In this document: positions 42,902 to 49,731 of the stretch, one piece after another
How positions within the stretch are numbered: position 1 is the stretch's first letter
How the letters are laid out: every line of letters starts with the position of its first letter
Source: Bacteroidota bacterium
GTDB lineage: Bacteria; Bacteroidota; Bacteroidia; Flavobacteriales; Weeksellaceae
Assembly (NCBI GenBank): GCA_023393915.1
Contig: JAEXBS010000037.1
Location: 7,663-71,662 of the forward strand
Direction: 5' to 3'
Length of the DNA stretch: 64,000 bases
Translations under genes and position numbers: made by a program
The notes under the pieces: model-generated
Seen by the model: only the letters and a program-made list of their open reading frames with translations
What the model was told of the DNA's origin: nothing
The model's database searches: none

Positions 42902-43357
42902 TTATTTAAATTCGTTAACATTAATGGTTTTTGGCTGTTGAGCTTCATGCTTATGCTCAGTTCCTTCATACAGATAAAGGTTCTTAAGAATAGCAGCACC
43001 CAATTTGTTCTTAGGAAGCATTCCTTTCACAGACTTCTCTAATACTTTCATTGGATCTTTCTTAAGCAGCTCTTCTGCAGTTTGAGACTTTTGACCTCCT
43101 GGATATCCAGTATGCCAGATGTAAGTCTTGTCTGCCCACTTGTTTCCTGAAAGAGTAATCTTTCCAGCATTCAAAACAATAACATTATCACCACAATCAA
43201 CGTGAGGTGTAAAGTTTGTTTTGTGCTTTCCTCTCAAAATCTTTGCAACGGTTGAGGCTAATCTCCCCAACGGTTGTCCTTCAGCGTCTACCACGACCCA
43301 TTCTTTATTTGCGGTAGCTTTGTTAGCTGAAATGGTTTTGTAACTTAATGTATTCAC
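42902..43357 (-). CDS. rplM: 50S ribosomal protein L13
   Basis: L13 of 151 residues if translation starts at GTG 43357 (MNTLSYKTISANKAT...). That matches my recollection of Flavobacteriia L13 lengths. In-frame ATGs at 43381 and 43405 exist, but the promoter -7 box at 43403-43410 rules out 43405. ATG 43381 remains an alternative (159 residues). Signatures are EWVVVDAEGQPLGRLAS and HTGYPGGQKSQ, with MLPKNKLG near the end. It is first in the rplM-rpsI-rpsB cluster. Confidence 0.9.
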   Translation of the reverse strand: MNTLSYKTISANKATANKEWVVVDAEGQPLGRLASTVAKILRGKHKTNFTPHVDCGDNVIVLNAGKITLSGNKWADKTYIWHTGYPGGQKSQTAEELLKKDPMKVLEKSVKGMLPKNKLGAAILKNLYLYEGTEHKHEAQQPKTINVNEFK

Positions 43358-43397
43358 ACTTTTTCGTTTACGATTAAACATATTTATCCCTTTACGG
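43358..43397 (-). promoter_or_regulatory. candidate rplM leader with small hairpins
   Basis: Between the -7 box and GTG 43357 the minus-strand RNA can form GTTTA-ATCG-TAAAC (43366-43379) and a small CCC-GTAAA-GGG (43388-43398). Ribosomal-protein leaders are often autoregulatory. If ATG 43381 is the true start, part of this is coding. Confidence 0.35.
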
Positions 43398-43402
43398 GTG
43401 TG

Positions 43403-43410
43403 CAAAGGTA
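43403..43410 (-). promoter_or_regulatory. putative -7 box for rplM-rpsI-rpsB
   Basis: The minus strand reads TACCTTTG, an exact TAnnTTTG match. Confidence 0.65.
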
Positions 43411-43560
43411 CAATTATTTTTTGAAACCAAAAAAATATATAGCGCTAATAAGAAAGCAAATAGGTGAAATTAATGTAGGGTAATTCTCGCACTTTTAGAA
43501 GCGTAACCCTCCAATGCCTACTAACAAGAATAACAAAGTCCTAATTTTTAAGGAACCTTC

Positions 43561-43633
43561 AGGTATTTAGTGGGTTATGATTTAACCCCTGCTCTATATT
43601 ATAAGAGTTCACTGTTCAGAAGCTTAAATACCT
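43561..43633. other. candidate structured intergenic element
   Basis: AGGTATTTA (43561-43569) is a perfect inverted copy of TAAATACCT (43625-43633). Inside, GGGTTA (43572-43577) pairs with TAACCC (43583-43588) and CTCT pairs with AGAG (43592-43607). The whole can fold as a multibranched structure of about 73 bases. It lies between the membrane gene at 43654 and rplM. No known RNA family is recognised. Confidence 0.35.
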
Positions 43634-43653
43634 CACCCATAACATTGGACTTT

Positions 43654-43986
43654 TTAGCTTCTTAACGATTTACTACTTCGTAAAGATGCTATTAAATAGT
43701 AGGCCACAAACACTGTTGAAAACTTGATTATGGAAGGGATCGCAGTCTCGAAATTAAACACTAATAACCCCAGTGCAACAAGGACAACAATACCGAGTAG
43801 AGAAATTCCAAGCTTTTTCGAGAGTGGCCACTCGGGGCGATCCACCCAGTAAGCCATCCCCCACCCCAATCCGAATGAAAAACCATTATAAAGATCTACC
43901 TCCCATAGATTGCCTCCAGCTACATAGTGGGTGAATAGATAGCTTATTAAAGTTCCAAACAGAGTAAAGGTAATTGCTCTTTGCAT
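43654..43986 (-). CDS. small membrane protein of unknown function
   Basis: A 110-residue protein starting at ATG 43986 (MQRAITFTLFG). An in-frame ORF reaches back to 44028, but a -7 box lies at 44000-44007 inside it, so the longer form is unlikely. Three to four hydrophobic stretches occur (about residues 4-22, 33-46, 58-76 and 82-100), with a basic serine-rich end (SLRSSKSLRS). No family is recognised. It is transcribed leftward alone, divergent from icmF. Confidence 0.75.
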   Translation of the reverse strand: MQRAITFTLFGTLISYLFTHYVAGGNLWEVDLYNGFSFGLGWGMAYWVDRPEWPLSKKLGISLLGIVVLVALGLLVFNFETAIPSIIKFSTVFVAYYLIASLRSSKSLRS

Positions 43987-43999
43987 GTGCTTATTTTTG

Positions 44000-44007
44000 C
44001 AAAGATA
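44000..44007 (-). promoter_or_regulatory. putative -7 box for the small membrane protein
   Basis: The minus strand reads TATCTTTG, an exact match, 13 bases before ATG 43986. Confidence 0.6.
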
Positions 44008-44092
44008 CCAATTATGCTCATTTCTCACATCTTGATGAAAAGATCTGATTCGATGAGAGTTGTAAAAATTTAGCGCTTACTAGTGAAATCCT

Positions 44093-44100
44093 TATATTTG
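44093..44100 (+). promoter_or_regulatory. putative -7 box for icmF
   Basis: TATATTTG is an exact match, with TTTA about 19 bases upstream. An in-frame GTG at 44108 lies only 7 bases downstream, and the ATG at 44129 lies 28 bases downstream. Confidence 0.6.
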
Positions 44101-44128
44101 AGTCCTTGTGAAAACGATCATTAATTCT

Positions 44129-47100
44129 ATGAAAAACAATCGATACCAACCTAAAAACAAAGTAAGAATAGTAACGGCAGCCTCCCTTTTCGATGGTCAT
44201 GATGCCGCTATCAATATTATGCGCCGGATGATCCAAGCGACCGGATGTGAAGTCATTCATCTAGGGCATGATAAATCTGCTAGCGAAGTAGTCAACACGG
44301 CAATTCAAGAAGACGCAAACGCGATCGCACTGACCTCTTACCAAGGTGGACATAATGAATACTTTAAATATATATACGACCTACTCAGAGAGAAAGGTGC
44401 CCCTCAGATTAAAATCTTTGGTGGTGGCGGTGGTGTTATTCTGCCATCAGAAATTAAAGACCTTATGGAGTATGGAATTGACAGAATATATTCACCTGAC
44501 GATGGACGAGAATTAGGACTGCAAGGAATGATTGACGATCTAGTTGAAAAATCTGATTTTGCAACAGGTGCAACGGCGGAAACTAAAGATCTGGAAAATT
44601 TAAGTTTTGAACAATCAAAAACAATCGCAGAACTAATCTCTGCTGTAGAGAACTTCTCCGAGCAAAAGCCGGAGCTCATAGATGCATTACAAACTAGGGC
44701 AAAAGAAAAAAAGATTCCAGTTTTAGGAATTACCGGAACTGGAGGTGCAGGAAAATCTTCTCTTACTGATGAACTTGTTCGCCGCTTCCTCAGAGCCAAT
44801 CCAAGCAGGAGAATCGCTATTATTTCTGTAGACCCCTCGAAGAAGAAAACAGGAGGGGCGCTTTTAGGTGACCGAATTCGTATGAACTCCATAAATGATG
44901 AAAGAGTCTATATGCGTTCTATGGCCACAAGAGAGAATAATGTATCGGTCTCCCCCTATATTCATTCTGCCCTTGATGTACTAAAACTTTCAGGCCCCGA
45001 TCTAATTATTCTAGAAACTTCAGGTATTGGACAAAGTGGATCAGAAATTACAGAAATCGCTGATGTTTCTCTTTATGTAATGACTCCAGAGTACGGAGCT
45101 TCTACTCAGCTAGAGAAAATCGACATGCTGGATTACGCCGATTTTATTGCACTAAATAAATCGGACAAAAGAGGAGCCTTAGACGCGCTACAAGCCGTGA
45201 GAAAACAATACCAACGAAACCATGTGCTGTTTGAAAAACCACTAGACGAGATGCCTGTTTTTGCTACCAAGGCCAGTCAGTTTAGTGATTGGGGAACCAC
45301 AGAATTATTTAACAGACTCATTGGAAAATTAAACGAAGTCACAGCTACTTTACAAGGTGAGGGATTCCAAGGTTTCGAGCTTTATGTGGAGCAAAACCCA
45401 GCAGAAGATTCGGTAGTAATTCCTCCAAGTCGTGTTAGATATCTTTCAGAGATTGTTGAAAACAATCATAGGTACGATAAGGACGCAGAACAACAAGCCC
45501 TAGCTGCTAGAAAAATGTATTTAGCAGATGGAGCTAGAAAATTAGTATCTGACGATGTTCATTCAAGCGAAATTTTAGAAAAAGTATTTCTTAAAGCAAA
45601 AAAAGAACTCTCAGAAGAGAACCAAACATTCTTAAAAGGCTGGCATCAGTTCAAGGAAGACATGAATGCACCTGAGTACGGCTATCTTGTACGGGGAAAA
45701 GAAATACGTGTGAACACAAAATCAACCAGCCTATCCGGGCTGGAGATCCCGAAAATCGCACTACCTAAATTCCAAGACTGGGGAGATCTGATTCGTTGGA
45801 AAAGTAAAGAAAATGTTCCTGGGCAGTTTCCTTTTACCGCCGGGATTTATCCTTTCAAAAGAACTGGTGAAGACCCAACCCGTATGTTCGCAGGAGAAGG
45901 GGGACCCGAGAGAACCAATAGAAGATTTCATTATGTATCAGAAGAAATGCCAGCAAAACGCCTCTCTACAGCATTTGATTCCGTTACACTTTACGGACAA
46001 GACCCTGCCCTACCACCGGATATTTACGGTAAAATCGGTAATGCAGGGGTCTCAATTGCTACACTTGACGATGCGAAAAAACTATACTCTGGCTTCGATT
46101 TGATCGATCCTTTGACCTCCGTTTCTATGACAATCAATGGACCCGCTCCTATGCTATTGTCCTTCTTTATGAATGCTGCGATCGATCAAAACTGTGAAAA
46201 ATACATTGAACAAAACGGCCTTTGGGATCAAGTAGAATTAAAGCTAAAAGAAAAATTTGATGACAAAGGGCTCCCTAGACCTACCTATGAAGGAGAACTC
46301 CCTCCTTCAAATAATGGGTTAGGACTAAAGCTTCTTGGACTTACAGGAGACCAGGTTCTTCCACAGGAGGTTTACGAAAACATAAAGGCCCAAACCATCG
46401 CACAAGTCAGAGGAACGGTACAGGCCGATATTTTAAAAGAAGACCAGGCGCAAAACACCTGTATCTTTTCTACCGAATTCGCGCTTAGATTAATGGGAGA
46501 CGTTCAGAGTTATTTCATTGACCAGAAAGTAAGAAACTTCTATTCTGTATCCATTTCCGGTTACCATATTGCCGAAGCCGGAGCGAATCCAATCTCTCAA
46601 TTGGCCTTCACGCTAGCTAATGGCTTTACTTACGTAGAGTATTACCTATCTAGAGGAATGGACATTAATAAGTTCGCGCCGAATTTATCTTTCTTCTTTT
46701 CGAATGGTATTGATCCAGAATACGCAGTTATAGGAAGAGTAGCTCGAAGAATTTGGGCCAAAGCTATGAAGCTTAAGTACGGAGCAGATGAGCGCTCTCA
46801 GATGCTTAAGTACCACATTCAGACCTCAGGTAGATCCCTTCACGCGCAAGAAATTGATTTCAATGATATCCGTACAACGCTGCAAGCACTCTACGCCATC
46901 TACGACAACTGTAACTCATTGCACACCAACGCTTATGATGAGGCCATCACCACACCTACCGAGGAATCCGTACGTCGAGCAATGGCCATTCAGCTCATCA
47001 TCAATAAAGAGCTGGGACTAGCTAAAAATGAAAATCCTTTACAAGGATCCTTTATTATTGAAGAGTTAACGGATTTGGTTGAGGAAGCTGTTTATACTGA

Positions 47101-47509
47101 ATTTGAAAGAATCACCGAAAGAGGTGGTGTTCTTGGTGCAATGGAAACAATGTACCAACGATCAAAAATTCAAGAGGAATCAATGCATTACGAGTGGCTA
47201 AAGCATACAGGAGAATATCCTCTAATTGGAGTAAACACATTTCTTGGTAAAGACGGATCACCTACAATTTTACCTAGGGAAGTCATCCGATCTACAGAAG
47301 AAGAAAAGCAGGTTCAGATAAAAAATCTGGAAGTTTATCAGAAGGCGAATCAGAGCAAGGCACAACAATCTTTAGATCAACTTCAAGAAGCTGCAATAAA
47401 CCAGAAAAACTTATTTGAAGTTATGATGGAAGCAGGAAAATACTGTTCCTTAGGTCAAATCACCATTGCACTTTTTGAGGTAGGAGGAAAATACAGACGA
47501 AACATGTAA
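44129..47509 (+). CDS. icmF: fused isobutyryl-CoA mutase IcmF (methylmalonyl-CoA mutase family)
   Basis: A 1126-residue adenosylcobalamin enzyme with all parts of the mutase system in one chain. Domains: B12-binding domain (about 10-135) with base-off motif DGHDAAINIM; G-protein chaperone (about 195-430) with P-loop GITGTGGAGKSSLTDEL near residue 200; linker; and the catalytic TIM-barrel mutase domain (about 560-1110). This order is that of IcmF, which isomerises isobutyryl-CoA and n-butyryl-CoA. Many annotations call it methylmalonyl-CoA mutase. I could not fix the substrate residues by eye. ATG 44129 is chosen because of the promoter. Confidence 0.9.
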   Translation: MKNNRYQPKNKVRIVTAASLFDGHDAAINIMRRMIQATGCEVIHLGHDKSASEVVNTAIQEDANAIALTSYQGGHNEYFKYIYDLLREKGAPQIKIFGGGGGVILPSEIKDLMEYGIDRIYSPDDGRELGLQGMIDDLVEKSDFATGATAETKDLENLSFEQSKTIAELISAVENFSEQKPELIDALQTRAKEKKIPVLGITGTGGAGKSSLTDELVRRFLRANPSRRIAIISVDPSKKKTGGALLGDRIRMNSINDERVYMRSMATRENNVSVSPYIHSALDVLKLSGPDLIILETSGIGQSGSEITEIADVSLYVMTPEYGASTQLEKIDMLDYADFIALNKSDKRGALDALQAVRKQYQRNHVLFEKPLDEMPVFATKASQFSDWGTTELFNRLIGKLNEVTATLQGEGFQGFELYVEQNPAEDSVVIPPSRVRYLSEIVENNHRYDKDAEQQALAARKMYLADGARKLVSDDVHSSEILEKVFLKAKKELSEENQTFLKGWHQFKEDMNAPEYGYLVRGKEIRVNTKSTSLSGLEIPKIALPKFQDWGDLIRWKSKENVPGQFPFTAGIYPFKRTGEDPTRMFAGEGGPERTNRRFHYVSEEMPAKRLSTAFDSVTLYGQDPALPPDIYGKIGNAGVSIATLDDAKKLYSGFDLIDPLTSVSMTINGPAPMLLSFFMNAAIDQNCEKYIEQNGLWDQVELKLKEKFDDKGLPRPTYEGELPPSNNGLGLKLLGLTGDQVLPQEVYENIKAQTIAQVRGTVQADILKEDQAQNTCIFSTEFALRLMGDVQSYFIDQKVRNFYSVSISGYHIAEAGANPISQLAFTLANGFTYVEYYLSRGMDINKFAPNLSFFFSNGIDPEYAVIGRVARRIWAKAMKLKYGADERSQMLKYHIQTSGRSLHAQEIDFNDIRTTLQALYAIYDNCNSLHTNAYDEAITTPTEESVRRAMAIQLIINKELGLAKNENPLQGSFIIEELTDLVEEAVYTEFERITERGGVLGAMETMYQRSKIQEESMHYEWLKHTGEYPLIGVNTFLGKDGSPTILPREVIRSTEEEKQVQIKNLEVYQKANQSKAQQSLDQLQEAAINQKNLFEVMMEAGKYCSLGQITIALFEVGGKYRRNM

Positions 47510-47532
47510 AAAATCGAAATGGTCTAATTTGT

Positions 47533-47563
47533 AAAAGCGGTCTAAGAGATCGCTTTTATTTTT
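47533..47563 (+). terminator. terminator of icmF
   Basis: AAAAGCGGTCT (47533-47543) pairs with AGATCGCTTTT (47547-47557) around AAG, with one G-T pair, then ATTTTT. Confidence 0.88.
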
Positions 47564-47571
47564 CTTCCTAC

Positions 47572-48477
47572 CTATAAGAGTGTTGAGCGCACCTCATCTA
47601 TAAACGATTCAAAGCGCTGGGGAGTTTCTCTGTTTGGGAATCCAGGAATATATTTGTGCTCTTTTAATAGTTCCTGCGTAGTTTGCCCCTTCTCAATACT
47701 TTTTAGGATAAATTGATGGCTTGCTTCCAGGAAATTTTTCATTTCCAAAAGATCTTCCCTTGTGCCGTAAGAAGATTTAACCTCTGGACCATGGCCGAAA
47801 ATAAAAAGAGTCTCTTTATCAAAAAAACCTATTGCCCTATTAAGAATTTCCACCCATCCCGTTAGGGAAGCATCATCTTTTTTTCGAAAAACCGGAATCA
47901 TATCCTTAAACATCAAATCTCCCATATGAACTACATTGTCATCTTCAAAATGATACATAGCATCGCCTCGGGTATGCCCACTCCCGAAATGGTATCCTTT
48001 TAAGGTACTTGATCCGAGATCAAACTTAAATTCTTTATCAAAAAGTATATTAGCGTACTTCTGTTTATCCAGGCTGCCGCTTAACGCTGCTGCTTCTTTC
48101 TGCGAAGAAGGTACCGTTTTGTGTGCTACTATTCCTACCTTCAAATCTGTAAACGCAATATTTCCTGAAGTATGATCTCCGTGATGGTGAGTATTGGCGA
48201 GATATAAAATAGGCTTGCCGCTTTGCTTTAGTGTGGAGAGAAGCTCTGCAATGAACTGAGGAAACTGACTATCGACAATAACAAAACCGTCCTCTACCTC
48301 AAATACGCCGACATTTCCTCCCTTATTAAAAAACAAAGAACTTGTACCTCTAAGTGGTAAGAGCTGGCCGTTAAAACTGGCAGTAAAATGTGCAAATCCT
48401 GGATTCATAAGTCCACCACCTAAAAAAAGGCCTAGTGCACTAAGTGAACCTACTTGTAAAAATTTTCTACGATCCAT
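47572..48477 (-). CDS. Tat-exported metallo-beta-lactamase-fold hydrolase
   Basis: A 301-residue MBL-fold protein. The N-terminus MDRRKFLQVGSLSALGLFLGGGL is a twin-arginine signal, so it is exported folded. The metal motif is His97-His98-His99-Gly-Asp101-His102 (THHHGDHTSG), with further ligands in FGSGHTRGD and IFGHGPE. The substrate is unknown; the fold covers glyoxalases, lactonases and other hydrolases. It is not a proven beta-lactamase. It is divergent from the serine-hydrolase lipoprotein. Confidence 0.88.
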   Translation of the reverse strand: MDRRKFLQVGSLSALGLFLGGGLMNPGFAHFTASFNGQLLPLRGTSSLFFNKGGNVGVFEVEDGFVIVDSQFPQFIAELLSTLKQSGKPILYLANTHHHGDHTSGNIAFTDLKVGIVAHKTVPSSQKEAAALSGSLDKQKYANILFDKEFKFDLGSSTLKGYHFGSGHTRGDAMYHFEDDNVVHMGDLMFKDMIPVFRKKDDASLTGWVEILNRAIGFFDKETLFIFGHGPEVKSSYGTREDLLEMKNFLEASHQFILKSIEKGQTTQELLKEHKYIPGFPNRETPQRFESFIDEVRSTLL

Positions 48478-48548
48478 AGTTGAATTTTCACCTAAGATAA
48501 GTCTTTTGATTTGTTAAACATTCATTATATTTTGCCTACAAATACAAA

Positions 48549-49670
48549 ATGAAAATGATTTCTACCTTTTCGAACTCTTTTAAGATCAAATGGTGCGTAG
48601 TACTGATCTTAATTATTTCTTTATCCAGTTGTAAAAAACAAGCAGAAGAAATAAAGACTCAAGCAACTGTAGCCACGATGGATTCGGTTTCTCAATTTGA
48701 AAGTAATCTGCTTTCTCATAAGATCGATTCCTTAATTAAAGACCTTCGTTTTAATGGCACTATTTCAATCAAGAAAGGGCAATTCATCCTCTACGAAAAG
48801 TCGAGAGGTCTGGAAAATTTTCAGAATTCCCAAAAGTTAGACTCAGCTTCTTTATTTGCTATAGGTTCTGTAAGCAAACAACTTACCTCTACTCTTATTT
48901 TAAAGGCTTTTCAAAATCAAAAACTTGATTTAACAGACTCCCTTTCGAAGTTCATTGCTCCACTTCCTAGCGCCCAGTGGGAAAACATCACGATCCATCA
49001 ACTCCTTACACATAGCTCTGGAATAAGTGACGGATCCAATAAGCTTGCGTTTAAACCCGGAACCGATTACCTATACTCTAATGAAGGATACAATCTACTA
49101 GGAGAAATAGCTAGCAAGGTAGAAAATAAAACTTTGGACGAGCTTTACTCTGGGTTATTTGCTCAAGCAGAAATGAAAAGTGCTTCTACCCCCAATCAAT
49201 TAACCAATCGACGATTTGCTTCTGCCTACACTTGGGCGGGCAAGGATCCGGTAGAAGTAAACAATATGCCTAAACGACTTCTCTCCTCTAGCATAGGACT
49301 GGCCGCAGGTGGAGTACTATCTTCAGTACGAGATTTACACGCATGGAACGAAAACCTGTACGGTGGAAAAATAATTCCTCCGAATCTTCTTGAACTAATG
49401 CAGCAAACCTATCAACGAACCCATCATTATATCTTAAACGAAATTGGCTATGGTTATGGAATCATGTCCCGACTAAACCCACCTCATAGCCACATGCATA
49501 CCGGTTATGTGAAGGGTTCAGCATCCCTACTGATTTACTATCCAAAAAGCCAGACTTCGGTGGTTGTACTTTCCAACTTAGTTGAAGAGAGACTAGGAAA
49601 AAAACATATTTTTGAAATCCACCAAGAGGTGCGGGAATTTTGTGATCTACTGGAAATAAGTAGGCTCTAA
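48549..49670 (+). CDS. beta-lactamase-type serine hydrolase lipoprotein
   Basis: A 373-residue class-C/PBP4b-type serine hydrolase. It has a lipoprotein signal with LSSC (Cys28). Catalytic motifs are Ser107-Val-Ser-Lys110 (SxxK in GSVSKQLTS), Tyr176-Ser-Asn178 (YxN in YLYSNEGYN), and HTG near residue 320 (HMHTGYVKGSA). These match esterase/D-Ala-D-Ala peptidase members. It may act on wall peptides or ester substrates; resistance cannot be inferred. Confidence 0.88.
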   Translation: MKMISTFSNSFKIKWCVVLILIISLSSCKKQAEEIKTQATVATMDSVSQFESNLLSHKIDSLIKDLRFNGTISIKKGQFILYEKSRGLENFQNSQKLDSASLFAIGSVSKQLTSTLILKAFQNQKLDLTDSLSKFIAPLPSAQWENITIHQLLTHSSGISDGSNKLAFKPGTDYLYSNEGYNLLGEIASKVENKTLDELYSGLFAQAEMKSASTPNQLTNRRFASAYTWAGKDPVEVNNMPKRLLSSSIGLAAGGVLSSVRDLHAWNENLYGGKIIPPNLLELMQQTYQRTHHYILNEIGYGYGIMSRLNPPHSHMHTGYVKGSASLLIYYPKSQTSVVVLSNLVEERLGKKHIFEIHQEVREFCDLLEISRL

Positions 49671-49683
49671 ATATTACAAATAT

Positions 49684-49710
49684 AAAAAAGCCGATTCTAA
49701 AGAATCGGCT
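49684..49710 (-). terminator. terminator of the M16 peptidase gene
   Basis: AGCCGATTC (49689-49697) pairs with GAATCGGCT (49702-49710), and the minus strand then has six T. It lies 21 bases after the M16 stop. Confidence 0.9.
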
Positions 49711-49731
49711 CAATTCGTATTTCAAAATAAA

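Noticed and set aside
43987..44028. Longer start of the small membrane protein at 44028
   Set aside because: The -7 box lies within it, so transcription would start downstream of the longer start codon.
47572..48477. Antibiotic-resistance metallo-beta-lactamase
   Set aside because: Only the general MBL-fold zinc motif is present. The family includes many non-resistance hydrolases and no resistance context exists.
48549..49670. Class-C beta-lactamase
   Set aside because: The SxxK, YxN and HTG motifs are shared with esterases and peptidases; lipoprotein export is also atypical of AmpC.
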